Positions 44,165-55,335 of a stretch of 64,000 bases of DNA are shown here, in pieces; positions within the stretch are counted from its first letter, which is position 1; every line of letters begins with the position of its first letter. Below the pieces are notes generated by a model. The model saw only the letters and a list, made by a program, of their open reading frames with translations, made no database searches and was not told where the DNA came from. A program made the position numbers and the translations under genes. Source of the stretch: Purpureocillium takamizusanense (taxonomy: Eukaryota; Ascomycota; Sordariomycetes; Hypocreales; Ophiocordycipitaceae); NCBI RefSeq assembly GCF_022605165.1, contig NC_063071.1, positions 2,790,001-2,854,000 of the forward strand, in the 5' to 3' direction.

Positions 44165-45922
44165 TTACCGTCCTCGACGCCCACCACCTCCCTGCGACCT
44201 GCCGTGCCGGGGCGGATCCGGGACCGTGTTGAGGCCCCTGGTGCCCCGGAGCCCCATCTTGCCGACGGTGCTCTTCGCTATGGGTGGCGTCTCGGGGCAG
44301 CCGAGGCCCTCGCGGGCGAAGACGTTGGCCTGTCGCACGAGCTCCTCCTTGTCCCACTTGAGCCCCTTGAGGTGGTTGTTGTAGTAGCCCAGCCACGCCT
44401 TGTAGATCTGAGCGCGCTCGTCCTCGGGCATGGCCTCCACGATGCTGTTGACTAAGTCGGTGTAGGACAGGTCGGCCTCTTTCGGCACAAACTTGATCTC
44501 CTTTAGATTCCACCGCGGGAACCACGCCTCCTGCTCGCACACGATGAAGAAGCCACGGCCGTCGGCGTCGGCGCGCGCGGTACGGCCGAGGCGGTGGACG
44601 TAGCTCTGCTTGTCGGACGGTATGCCGACTTGAAATACGGTCGTGACACCGGGAAAGTCCATGCCACGAGCAATCACGTCGGTGGCGACCAGGATCGCGG
44701 CCGCGGCATCGCGGTAGTCGTTGGTGATCTTGGTCCGCTTGTTCTGCGAGATGCGACTGTGCAGTGTTGTGGTAGGGGGCAGGCCGGGAACGAGAGAAAG
44801 GATGTGTCCGTAGAAGCCTGCAAGCGCGGCCGTTGGGGCAAAGACGATGGCCTTGAACTTGGCGTGTTCCGTGGCTTCCTGGCGCACACTGGCGACCATG
44901 GCGGCCGCGGTGGAAGAAAAGGTCGGAGCGACGATGAGGGCCTGGGGGACGCGTTCATGCGTGTTGATCTCGCCCGCCGGGATCGTCGATATGAACTTGT
45001 AGCCCGGGGACAGGACGAGACCGGCGACCTGGTTTACGTGAGGGGCGATGGTGGCGGAGAAGAGCATTCCCTGCCGGTTGACCTCTCGTCTATCGGGCAG
45101 GTGGCTGACGATGTCGCGGAGGGCAGGCATGAAGCCCATGTCAAGCAGACGATCGGCCTCATCGAGCACCAGGGTTTGGAGGTTGCGGAAGGCGTACTTG
45201 ACGTTCTCGTTGGACATGTGGTCGAGGAGGCGTCCGGGGGTGGCGATGAGGACGTCGCAGCCGCCGAGGATATGCCTCTCCTCCTTGTCCTTGTTTGTGC
45301 CGCCAATAGCGATGCGCACGCGGTACGACGGCATCCTCTGCAGCAGGTTGGTCGCCTCTTGGGCAATCTGCATGGCAAGCTCGCGGGTAGGCGAGATGAC
45401 GAGCAGGGAGATGCCGGCATCGGACGACGAGGCGCGGCTGCCGATCATGGTCTGCAGGGCGGGCAGCAAGAAGGCAACCGTCTTGCCGGTGCCGGTCCTG
45501 GCCTGGACGAGGCAGTCGCTGCGCTTGGGGGGCAGCAACTCCCAGAGGGTGGCGGCCTGGACGGGCATCATGTGGTCGAAACGCAGGTCTTCGGTGATGG
45601 TCTGCACCAGGACGGGGTGGACGGGGCTCTGGCCGCCGGCCAAGTCGGCGAACCGCGGCGTGTCGAGCGGGACGGCCTCGGTCAGCGGCGGCAGGGTGTG
45701 GCCCGAGGAGGAGGGCGCCATGGTGCTCTCTCGGCTCGACTCCGTGGTGGCCTGCGAGGAGGAAGGCGGCGGCAGCAGGCTGCTGGACTCGGCATCGCGG
45801 AGATGCCTGGAGGGGGCTGAGACTCGGTGACGCGATCGAGCGCTGCCGCCGCCGCCGCCGCCGCCGCGACGACGGTCATGACGCCGACCACCGCCACCAC
45901 CCCTGGGGGCACGGTCACTCAT
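44165..45922 (-). CDS. DEAD-box ATP-dependent RNA helicase (MSS116-like)
   Basis: Single exon, 585 residues from the first in-frame ATG (45922). The same frame stays open to 46081, and an upstream exon with a mitochondrial presequence cannot be excluded. After a Gly/Arg-rich N-terminus all helicase motifs appear in order: Q-like MMPVQAAT, motif I ARTGTGKT (about 141), Ia PTRELA, Ib TPGRLLDH, II LDEADRLLDMGF (about 256), III FSATI, V VATDVIARGMDFP and VI YVHRLGRTARAD. The C-terminus is again Gly/Arg-rich. The motif set and the extension after motif VI resemble the mitochondrial MSS116 group that unwinds RNA during intron splicing and translation. Location is inferred. Confidence 0.9.
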   Translation of the reverse strand: MSDRAPRGGGGGRRHDRRRGGGGGGGSARSRHRVSAPSRHLRDAESSSLLPPPSSSQATTESSRESTMAPSSSGHTLPPLTEAVPLDTPRFADLAGGQSPVHPVLVQTITEDLRFDHMMPVQAATLWELLPPKRSDCLVQARTGTGKTVAFLLPALQTMIGSRASSSDAGISLLVISPTRELAMQIAQEATNLLQRMPSYRVRIAIGGTNKDKEERHILGGCDVLIATPGRLLDHMSNENVKYAFRNLQTLVLDEADRLLDMGFMPALRDIVSHLPDRREVNRQGMLFSATIAPHVNQVAGLVLSPGYKFISTIPAGEINTHERVPQALIVAPTFSSTAAAMVASVRQEATEHAKFKAIVFAPTAALAGFYGHILSLVPGLPPTTTLHSRISQNKRTKITNDYRDAAAAILVATDVIARGMDFPGVTTVFQVGIPSDKQSYVHRLGRTARADADGRGFFIVCEQEAWFPRWNLKEIKFVPKEADLSYTDLVNSIVEAMPEDERAQIYKAWLGYYNNHLKGLKWDKEELVRQANVFAREGLGCPETPPIAKSTVGKMGLRGTRGLNTVPDPPRHGRSQGGGGRRGR

Positions 45923-48900
45923 GGGACGGGAGGGCGCTTGACGCTGCCTTGGCGTAGACGTGAAGATGCCAGAACGTATCAGCACTGTCTGGTGGAGTCT
46001 CTTTCTTTCGGTGGCGGTTTGGGGGCCGATGCGTGCGTCGTGTTGAGCGGCTGGTGGTGTGTGCCGTGCTGAGATGAGCAATGAGGCCTGATTGAGGTTT
46101 TTGGCGATGAGTTTTGATTTGATGCCCCGAAATCGAGGTTTTTTTTTTTGCCAGGAGCGGAAACCACCGCAGGGCGTGCGGCGCTCCCACTGGCCAGCCT
46201 CTGCAGTTAGGATGGGTCCTCCAATGCGCGCTAAAGACGCCGGCCCGGGTTCCGGGCGAGTTGAGCCGCTAAACGATCACCTCAGCACCTTGGGTACCTG
46301 CGGAAGGTGCAACGTACCTTGGTTCGGGCGCGTACCTGCCTTGCAGCCCGGTGAGTGCCTTGAGGTTAGAGGTAGCTGGAGCCAAGGTACTCAGCCCAGG
46401 GTGCGCTTTTGCCTGCTGCATGGAAGCTCTCGGTCAGTCCGAGGTAGGTTCCAGCCCGGGCAGGTCAGGTCCAGGACGCCTAACCGTAACTGCGGGCAGC
46501 CTGCTGACGGGCTGTTAGGCACTCCAGCTCCAATGAGCTGTGCTGTGCTGCGCGTGCTCCACTACAGTGGGCTCCATAGGCTCCCCGGGGGCCCATCCAT
46601 CCCAACTGCCACTAACCCCAGGTACGGGCAACCTACAGTGGCGCCAGGGCGGCGTTGAGGTGCCAGTCTGGCTAAATTCCCTCCCGCGTTCTAGCAGCGG
46701 TTCCATGCCCGTTGGGTCGTCTGTGCCATCATCTCGCGGCGCATGGCGTCCAGATCTCGCCCCATCTCATGACAGGTACGTACTGGGTTACTAAGGTGCT
46801 AAGACCAGTCAAAAAGCCAACCAGATACTAAAACCGCACCTTAAACCAACATCCCTTCATCAACTCGGTTCCTGCGTTTGGCGCTCGATTGCCGGCTGTT
46901 GGTCGCAACGACGACACACGCACACACACACACACACATGGACCCGACGGGACTGCTGCACTGCACTGCACTGCACTGCCCACGTTTTGCGCTGTGCTGA
47001 CGGGCCTACCGCGTGCATCAACTACCGCCCGCCCGCCCGCCCGCCGCCAGAGCCAGGGCCAGGGCCAGGGCCCCGACCAGACACGGGCTGGAAGCGGCTC
47101 AAGCAAGGAAGCCTCGCCTCGAATCTAGACGAAAATTCCGCGTGGGATTCAGCAGGTACGCGCTGCCAGATCGCATCTCACCAATCCCGCCCCGGAGATG
47201 GCTGTCACACCTCGGCGATTGCCTCATGCAAACCCAAAAAATCCCCATCCTCGTGGTGCCAATATTAACTACATGTAGGCATCACTGACGGCGTTAGCCA
47301 CGAATCGTTAGCCACTCTTCACGTCGAGGAGCTAGTCACATGAGGGCTATGCAGGGTTCCCAAAGTAAGATGCTGCACAGTTGACGGCGTCGGCCCATGT
47401 TCGCTCCATATTCCCTCGCGTGGTTTGTGGTAGCATTGCCTTCGCTTACCTCGTAGCAACGGCGTGGCAGCCAAGCCTCCCCCCCGCCACTGGACCTGGC
47501 AAGGCAACATCGCGCTTTCTCTTTCACTCTCTCTCCCTCCTCTCTCTCTCTCTCTTTCTCTTATTACTCACTCACACACACACACAGTGACACAGACACG
47601 TCCACGCACACGGACAAGGGGGGGCCCTCGCAAGCCAGGGGGGGGGGGGGGGGTGAGGGAGCCAAGAGCATAGCCAAGATCGTCAGCGATCCAGGCTCCG
47701 TAACGATTGACTCCCCCCGCCACCCGACCGAGCCGTCCCGTAGCGTCGCCATGGTCGTCAGCATCACGGACCACCGCCACCACTTTCGCACACATACGTA
47801 CGTACACAGCCCGTGCCGCCGCGCGTGGTGAGGGCACTGCGCGCTGGGCGTGCCCGGGCCGTTGGACAAGCTTTCTTGTGGCGTCCGCTCTCGCGTTGGC
47901 ATGTGCCCTCTCTCTCTCTCTCTCCCTCGTCCGACCTCACACAAGCCCCCGAGCGGCGCCCCGCGGCGGGATCGAATGAATCTTCTGATGCCTCATGTGC
48001 TACACCAGCGGCTCGCTGGCGCGATGCATCTCGTTCCCATGTCACAAATCCTCCTAGTAGTAGTACTAACTTGGAGGCTAGTAAGACCCCTGGGCCGCCG
48101 CCGGGCGAACGGCTGGGGTTCGTTTCGTTCCCCCCCCCCCCCCCCCCTTATGGGGGCACAGAGCAGAGGAGCTCTCTCCTATGAAGCTGGGCACCAATAC
48201 ATGCACCACAAGGAGCGACATTCTGCGAATCCCCGAGCCCCCTTCTCGTGTGTGTGTGCGAATGTGTGTGTGTGCTCGCGCTCTGTCGAGTGTATGGCGT
48301 ACGTTCCTCGCAGAAGGCTTCCCCCCTCTCCCCCCCCTTCGTGTGATACATTTACGCGACAAATATCGTCGCCCGGCAGGATTCATGCGCCGACAAAGAG
48401 GATGGTGGCAAGTTCGGCCGCACCCGGTGAGCCGTCACCAAGGGTAGGCGGGTCATCTGCATAGGCCCAGAATTGCTTGGCCGTCTCAAACCACGTTACG
48501 CGGCATCCCCCTCGTTTCTTGCAAATCTCACGTCGCGTCTTGTCACGGACGGATTGCTTACCATGCGGGCAACGGGCGTGGCGGTTGCACAGAGCATAGG
48601 CATCCCCCATCCATTCTCCGTCCAACCCCCGGTGCGAGGCGCGTCTCGGCGGCAGCAGTGAGGAGGAGCATCATCTCCTGCTGTCATGTCCGAGGTAGTT
48701 TCTCGGCAGGCTGCGTCTATGACTGGCTCGTCTTCTGGCGCTGGGCTTCTTCGTGGTTTCGCCGGTGCTGCGGCAGTGAAACTATTGGTCGGGGTCGTCA
48801 TCCTTCAGCGCGCCGCATCCGTGCATGGAAGTCTGGGCCAGAAAATTCTCTCGTAACAGTAATAGAAAGAGGGCGGGGGGCGCGGCTCTCACCCGTCTGT

Positions 48901-50868
48901 CCGTCAGGCCGCCGTCCGTTCAGGCCGTCTGGTCCACCAGTCGTCGAGAAAGCGAATTCGCACCTCACTCAGCCTCAGCGTCAGTGGACAGGAGGAGGCA
49001 ACAGTTACAGTGCCATTCCACATTCCACAGACACACACACACGCCCCCCCCCCCCAAAAAAATATATTGCTCCCGCAACACGAGGCGACGTCCACGCTGT
49101 GCATCCAATCGGGTCAATAAGCTTATTCATCCATGTACATGTACGATAACTGTTGTAGGACCCTCTGCCCATGTCGTGCTACGCACATGCCTCGTCTGCC
49201 ACGACGCCCCAGGAACACGTAACTGATACTTTCGGAGCTCATTGTGACCGGGGGGGGGGGGGCTTGGGCGAACAGCAAGTCCGAAGGCGGGCATCAATGG
49301 GACAAGCATTGATCTTACGCGGCTCCTCCATGTTGTCTCGCACCCGCTTCATGTTCGACATCAAGTCCAGACCCGGAGCAGCAGACGGGGCCCCAGCTCA
49401 TCGAGATTCGTAGGGCAGTTGTCTCTGTCGATCTTCGGAAACATAAGCCGATGGTTACTCGAGCCCTCACGCATGTTTCACTCTTAAAACTAAGCGAGGC
49501 TACAGTGCGGAATGCCGGCATCGCCCAGCCAAGGTTTTTTTTTTTTGGCCAAGTCCAAAGTCATATTGCAGTCCTCTGGTACTATGCACTAACTAGTTAG
49601 TCCCTTTGATCGCAGCCACGCGCGAACTCATGCAACAACATACCTTTCTAGACTACAATGCAACTAGAGTTGCGCAATAGGCAACAGCAAAGGCTACATA
49701 CAGACGAACCATGTGGGCCCCCCCCCCCCCCCCCCCTTGCGCCCTTCCTTTCGGACGGTCAAAACGAATAGTCTTGACACGGGCACCTTCTTCCTTGGGG
49801 CCAGGCGGCACGCACCAGACGTTTGCCCCCAGCCCCCGGTGCCCTCGGCGCCACATGGTTGGGGTATAGCAGCGTCTGACACGACAGGGTATAGCAACAC
49901 GATGCCGTAAGACAGTTACGCCCGTGACGTGACGTGGCAGAGCCTTGTTTGACCGGTAAACGTTTTTTGTATGTTCTCTTTTACTCTAGTCCCATTCATC
50001 GAGGTCCGTATATTGCCTCTTGCGGGACGGGTTGTCCCGATTCCATGCTGGAAGTTGAGGGCTGTGAAACGACGTGCATGCGTATGTGCGTGCGTATGTC
50101 CGTGTCGCCCGGCTCACAACCCATTCGCCGATGCCCCAGCTTCCCACCTCCCCCCTTCCTCCCCTTCCTTCCCCCCCTCCCCTATCTCACCCTCGACTCA
50201 CACGGGAAGTCGCCGCCGGACGTGCCGAAAGCGAGAAGGAATCGACTAGCAAGGTCCGCGCATCATCCTACCCACGTTCCTTCCACCAAACCATATATCG
50301 CCCATGTATACACACACACACACACTCACACTTGTTGTATTGGTAATCGTCAAGCCCGTTCAAAGACTCAACATCACGGAATAGGTTCCGAACAGCGGCA
50401 AGGCATCACGCCACGCGGCGACCGCGTCAGCACGGATCCTCTAATGTCCCCGAGAGAACTGAAGCGCGCGTGACGGGACCCCTTCGCGAAGGGCTAACGC
50501 TGTGTTCCCCTGCTTCTGCGCCCAGCTGCAAGACAAGCTTATGGCTGAAGTCGCCTGACCAGGTTTTTGTCGAACGAGGCTCCCAAAGTCTTGGTCAGCC
50601 AAGAAGACGCTTCGGATCTCTGAGCAGGGGACAGGGGGGAGGGGGGTGTGTGCAGAGGACTATCAGAACGAAACGAAACTAAGACGAATATCCCGTCCGT
50701 CTAACTCGACTATGTGCGTGTATATATATCTCTGTCTCTCGATATATATATCTATGTATATATGCCCTCTGCCTGGCCTCGGAGCAACCACGAACCACGA
50801 ACCTCAACTCAGCGCTCGCGAGTCAACCCTATCCTTGAAGAAAAAAACTCTACATCAGTTTTAGCATC
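45923..50868. other. 5-kb gene-poor stretch with many simple repeats
   Basis: No gene recognised on either strand. It contains (CA)n at 46918-46938, (CACTG)n near 46960-46978, (CCCG)n near 47030, (CT)n at 47519-47565, G-runs at 47639-47654 and 49250-49261, and C-runs at 48130-48147 and 49718-49737. A 9-bp inverted pair GTACCTTGG/CCAAGGTAC lies near 46313 and 46380. (TA)n tracts at 50719-50763 lie in the promoter of the next gene. Confidence 0.5.
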
Positions 50869-52962
50869 ATGGAGCCTGTTGTCCTTGCGTCGACCGCCTT
50901 GATGGCCGGGTCCTTTGTGACCTGGAGGTACCTCAACGGCTCCAAGAAAATCACACAGAAGATCCAACCCACAGAACCGTACATGTACGAGCGCAAGGCC
51001 AAGCTGGAGCTCGAGGACGAGTTCTGCGAACAGTACAAGAGCCTCTACTACAAACTGCACAACCTCGAACACAACAGCGATGCCCTCCCCGAGGCGAGGA
51101 AGCTGCTGCTGTCCTTCTTCTCGGATGTCCTGCAGTCGGAGAGGTTGGGCGGCGAGGACCCGGCCTCGATCCTCGCCATCACAGAGTACACGGAAAAGGC
51201 CCTCGAGGACTTTGTCCATGCCCAACTGGAATCCGTGACGACTGAATACCGGGAGTATCTCGCCCGGCGGAAGAACGGCAGCCCCCGCGAGCTGTTCCAA
51301 GACGCCACCGACGCGCGCAAGTGGCTCGCGCACAAGGCCCCTCACAAGCTCGTCGACGGCGCGTGGCTGGGACACGTCCACAGGGTCACGTCCCCGTTTG
51401 AATATCGCCGGGTCACCAAGGCCGCGTGGCAGGTCCTTTCCGAGGAGCTGGGAGACGGCGACCTGTCGAGGTGCCACGCGTATGTGTTTGAGCGCCTGCT
51501 CGAGAAGGTGGGCAGGCCCGTCCCGGAGCCGACGACGCTCGAGTTCATCGAGCAGACGACGGTGACGGACGCGGGGATCTGGCGCTCGGCGCTGGCGCAA
51601 ATGCTCATCTCGCTGTTCCCCGAGGACTTCCTCCCGGAAATCCTCGGCTTCAACCTGCACTTTGAGATGCTCACCCTGGAGACCCTGCAGGCGTCCAAGG
51701 AGCTCCGCGAGGTGAAGCTCGACCCTTACTACTTCACGCTGCACATCACCATCGACAACGCCGACACGGGCCACACCGCCATGGCCAGCCAGATCGTCGC
51801 CGACTACCTCCGTCTCGTCACCGAGCGGCACGGGCCCGCCGCCACGCAGCAGGCGTGGAAGCGCATCCAGGTCGGGTTCCTGGTGTCCCAGAACATCCAC
51901 TCGAGCTACAACGACAAGCTCACCGAGAGGCTCATCAACATCTTCATGGCCAAGGCCATCGCCTCGAACCGCATCCACGACCACTGCACCATGAAGCTCG
52001 GCGGCGAGTCGCTGAGCAAGTGGCTCGACCCGACCCTGTTCCACCGTCTCGACTGGCAGGCCAAGTTCCTGACGTGCCTCAAGAACGCGAAGCCCTGGGT
52101 CCACAAGGGGAACAGCGGCAAGAGCCGCCTCGTTCGTCAGCTCGTCTGGGGCGGCTCCATGTTCGGTGCCTTTACCGACCGGGAGGTGGTCGTGGTCAAG
52201 GACTGGATCGACACTCTTGTGCCCATCGGCCCCGAGGCGTACCAGAACTTCACGGGCAATGACGGCACAGTTGATTCGCCCAAGCCTACGTACTCCAAGG
52301 GCGCAGAGCTGTACGCCGAGTTCTCGCGCTCCGTCGACGACGTGCTCGACACGAGCATCCCCCTGGAGCCCCTCGCGCTGGAGCCCGCCAACATCAACGT
52401 CGACAAGCTCCTCCCCCTGTGGTTCGCGCAGGCCAATCTGCTCGAGTACATGGTGTCCGTGCCCTGGAACGTGGCCAGCGACGTCGGGTGCGCCATTGTG
52501 CGCATCCTCCGAGCCCAGTACGGCTTCCTGCCGGAGCCGCTGGGCGTCGACGGCCTAGACGAGATGAAGCGCGACGACTCGACCGATCTCATCGACATCG
52601 GAAACGAGATCCTCTCCCGGCACGACCCGGGGTGCGCGCTCCCTTCGCGCATCGAGGACGTGCTTCAGCGCTGGCCGTCGCCCTTTGCGGAGACGATGCT
52701 CATGGCGGCGAAGCGCCCGCAGGACCTCGGGTGGGTTCTCATCGGCATGGCGCAGGCGTTCGTCGAGCTGCACAGCATCATCGCGTCCTCCCCCGTCCTG
52801 CTCTCCGGCGTGAAGCGCGAGGCCCTCGAGTCCATCACGACGAGGGAGCAGCAAAGTATGAAGACCTGCATGGACGCCATCTCGAGCGGCAGCCGGGAAG
52901 ACGTCGACTTCAGGAGGGGCTATCAACTGGCGAAGAAACAGATCCTGTCTTGCGTTGCTTAA
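50869..52962 (+). CDS. haem-oxygenase-like (iron-containing redox enzyme family) membrane protein
   Basis: Single exon, 697 residues. A hydrophobic N-terminal helix (residues 4-18) suggests an ER or other membrane anchor. The middle part fits the haem-oxygenase-like di-iron oxidase group (Haem_oxygenas_2 type). LPEILGFNLHFE holds Glu257, His264 and Glu266. After a helix, YYFTLHITIDNADTGHTAMA holds His292, Asp296, Asp299 and His302, a plausible metal-ligand set spaced as in this fold. The C-terminal 300 residues are helical with no known domain. Characterised bacterial relatives oxidise small substrates (for example fatty acids or arginine derivatives); the substrate here is unknown. The start is the first ATG, in a purine-rich context. 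Confidence 0.68.
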   Translation: MEPVVLASTALMAGSFVTWRYLNGSKKITQKIQPTEPYMYERKAKLELEDEFCEQYKSLYYKLHNLEHNSDALPEARKLLLSFFSDVLQSERLGGEDPASILAITEYTEKALEDFVHAQLESVTTEYREYLARRKNGSPRELFQDATDARKWLAHKAPHKLVDGAWLGHVHRVTSPFEYRRVTKAAWQVLSEELGDGDLSRCHAYVFERLLEKVGRPVPEPTTLEFIEQTTVTDAGIWRSALAQMLISLFPEDFLPEILGFNLHFEMLTLETLQASKELREVKLDPYYFTLHITIDNADTGHTAMASQIVADYLRLVTERHGPAATQQAWKRIQVGFLVSQNIHSSYNDKLTERLINIFMAKAIASNRIHDHCTMKLGGESLSKWLDPTLFHRLDWQAKFLTCLKNAKPWVHKGNSGKSRLVRQLVWGGSMFGAFTDREVVVVKDWIDTLVPIGPEAYQNFTGNDGTVDSPKPTYSKGAELYAEFSRSVDDVLDTSIPLEPLALEPANINVDKLLPLWFAQANLLEYMVSVPWNVASDVGCAIVRILRAQYGFLPEPLGVDGLDEMKRDDSTDLIDIGNEILSRHDPGCALPSRIEDVLQRWPSPFAETMLMAAKRPQDLGWVLIGMAQAFVELHSIIASSPVLLSGVKREALESITTREQQSMKTCMDAISSGSREDVDFRRGYQLAKKQILSCVA

Positions 52963-53335
52963 GTAAAGGCCCTGAGTAGGGAAGGGCCTGCATCGTTTTT
53001 GATGCCGTCATGTTCATGTTGTTTCTTAGAGAAAAAAATTGGGACTTGAGAGAGACTGTTCATGATAACCAAGGCAACTGGTCGTTCACAGACTGAACTA
53101 GAAAAAAAAGCGCCTGATTCTTTAGCCTGATTTCTTTAGTACTTATTTATTACAATGTCAAAGTTTGGCCCTGAGCTGAGCGCAAGAACATGATGTGTTG
53201 TGCTTTCAATCGGAGCCTAAGCCCTTCATGCCTCGTGGGCATAGTCGTACTGGCTCCATGGGCGGGAATCACTTTCTCAAGTCTGATACACGCAATTATT
53301 GACTGACCAGAGCTTTGCATGTGGTGCTAGGATCA
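52963..53335. other. short convergent intergenic region
   Basis: About 370 bp between convergent genes, with A-rich tracts. No gene recognised. Confidence 0.4.
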
Positions 53336-55335
53336 TCATGCCCTGCACATCCGGCCATCGTTTCCAACGTTCCAAGCCTCGCTTCCCACACCCTTGAGCG
53401 TATAAAGAACACTCTCAGGATCCCACTTGCGCTTAACGGCCAGCAGCTTCTCGTAGCTAGCCCCGTAAAACGTCTGCTGCCAGTTCGGCTGCCTAAAGTC
53501 GGCCTCGTTCATGTACGACCCGCTGCCGGGCGTGACGCGCTCCATCTGCGGCATAAACTCCTCCGTCATGCGACGCTGCGCCGCCTCCATGTCCGACCAC
53601 GGCGCCGTCGAGTCCCAGTCCGTGATGAGCTGCAGCTGGACCAGCGTGGAGCGCCACACCGGGTTGACCGCGTTGTCGGCGCCGCCGGCGGGCTTGTTGG
53701 CGTAGGCGGCGGCGCTGCCGACGGCGAGGATGCCGTTGGCCGTCAGGTTGTTGACGACGCGGACAAAGGCGCCGCGGCTCGCGTCGTCCTCGAGGACCCG
53801 GCGGGGGATCAGGCGTCCGCCGAACTGGTACCGCTCGACCTCGAAGCTCCCCTGGGGGAGGGGCCCCATGTAGCGGTCGTAGTGGTCGCGGTAGGAGAGC
53901 TCGCTGTACGCAACCGGCAGGGCGATGCCAATGTCCTTGAGCGCCGCGGTGAAGGGCTGCAGGACGACGTCGCGGACGTGAGCGGCCGTCGAGTTCCACA
54001 GGGTCAGGGGCTTGAGCACCAGCATCTGCTGGTTCGTGTAGAAGACGACCATGGCGCCATTGTCCACCATCTTGGGCAGCAGCTCGTAGAACTTGGCCAG
54101 GGCGGCCTGGAACTTCTCAGGCGTGGTAGTGGGCGCGAGCAGTTGGAAGGCCGCGCCTCCGACCGTCGCCGCCTTGTGCGCACGAACCGTCACTCCCACG
54201 ACGACGCCGTAGTTGCCGCCGCCGCCGCCGCTCAGCGCCCAGTAGAGGTCCGCGTTCTTTGTTGGCGACGCTGTGACGGTGCGACCGCTCGTCGTGACGA
54301 CCTGGAAAGCCAACGTCTGGTCCGAGGCGAGACCAAAGGCGGTGCTGAGCGCAGAGTGCCCGCCCCCCTGGATGAAGCCGCCGGCGAGACCGACCGTCGC
54401 GCACTCGCCCGTCACCACCGCGAGGCCCTGCTTGTGCGCCGCCTCGATGATCTCATACCCGATGACGCCCGCGCCGACGCTGGCTGCCGGTCCGGAGTAG
54501 TGCTCGTCCGACCAGTCGGCAAAGGACACGGCCTTGAGGCCCTGGGTCCAGATGGAGAGGGCGCCGGCGCCGGTGGAGCGGCCGAAGAAGCTGCACGACA
54601 ATTGTCATCAGTACTCATTATTCCCCCTTCCCCCTTTCCCCTGCGCAGTGTGGGCACTCCACAGCAGCTTGAATGAACGATGGGGGGCAACATACTCGTG
54701 GCCCGTGTTGCGGACGACGACGCGGAGGTTGTGCTCCTTGGCAAAGCGCAGAGCGGCTGCGACGTCTGCGTTGCACTTGACCTTGACGGCGTAGCTGACG
54801 TAGTTGCCAAGCACGCAGGGCTTCGTCCTATCGGTGAACGGATCGCAGCTCTGATTTGCGAAATACGTCTGCATCACCGACGACGATGACGGAATACTGT
54901 TGCAACCCTCGGGTTAGCGCTCCCAACTCCCATTTGCCTCGGTGGCGGGCGACCGGGCCTCCCCAAGCTGCTAGCAAGCAGCCCGGGTGGACGGACGGCA
55001 TCTAATGCCCGCGATAGATGATAAAAAACGCACTGAGTGAGAGGGTTCTTCCAGCTTGCCTGCAGCGCCGCGCACGCGGCGGCATCGTAGGTCGGGTCGT
55101 GGCACGGCGACCCGATAGGCACCGTGGCGACGAGCCTGCCCCCGACGGTGGCATTAAGCTTTGCCCAAGTGCCGTCCGAGGGCCAGCAGGCGTCTCCCGG
55201 TAGGCACCGACACGACGTGGACGTGGACGTGGACGTGCCCGAGGCGGCCGCGTTGTCGGCGTCGGCCAGAGCACCAGGAGCTTGGGCCGCGAGCAAGGCC
55301 GCCGCCGCAGCCTGCACCAGCGACGTGAGCTTCAT
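53336..55335 (-). CDS. secreted BBE-type FAD-linked oxidase
   Basis: Exons 55335-55034, 54896-54696 and 54590-53336 (1758 bp, 585 residues). Both introns restore hallmark sequence: exon 1/2 gives THIPSSSSVMQ before ANQSCDPF, and exon 2/3 gives RNTGHDFFGRSTG. A signal peptide (about 1-24) leads a VAO/PCMH-type FAD domain. His167 in NTGHD and Cys231 in GECATVG are positioned for bicovalent FAD attachment, as in berberine-bridge-enzyme-like oxidases. The FAD fold continues with GGFIQGGGHSALS. The C-terminal BBE motif region includes NPVWRSTLV and ends NEADFRQPNWQQTFYG near YEKLLAVKRKWDPESVLY. These enzymes oxidise alcohols, sugars or alkaloid-like substrates with O2; the substrate is unknown. 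Confidence 0.93.

Noticed and set aside
44594..45820. 408-codon plus-strand frame
   Set aside because: Antisense shadow of the DEAD-box helicase, whose motifs are all on the minus strand.
46092..46800. Possible small transposon suggested by the inverted GTACCTTGG/CCAAGGTAC pair
   Set aside because: Only nine bases match, no target-site duplication was found and no transposase remnant is present.
48383..48801. Overlapping 80- and 101-codon minus frames with some Cys
   Set aside because: No signal peptide, no shared frame and no recognisable domain inside a simple-repeat region.
50809..52104. 431-codon minus-strand frame
   Set aside because: Antisense shadow of the haem-oxygenase-like gene; no domain and a skewed composition.
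53315..54676. 453-codon plus-strand frame
   Set aside because: Antisense shadow of the BBE oxidase: GC-rich codon bias keeps the opposite strand open. Composition (Arg/Val/His-rich) is not protein-like, and the minus frame shows the catalytic motifs.
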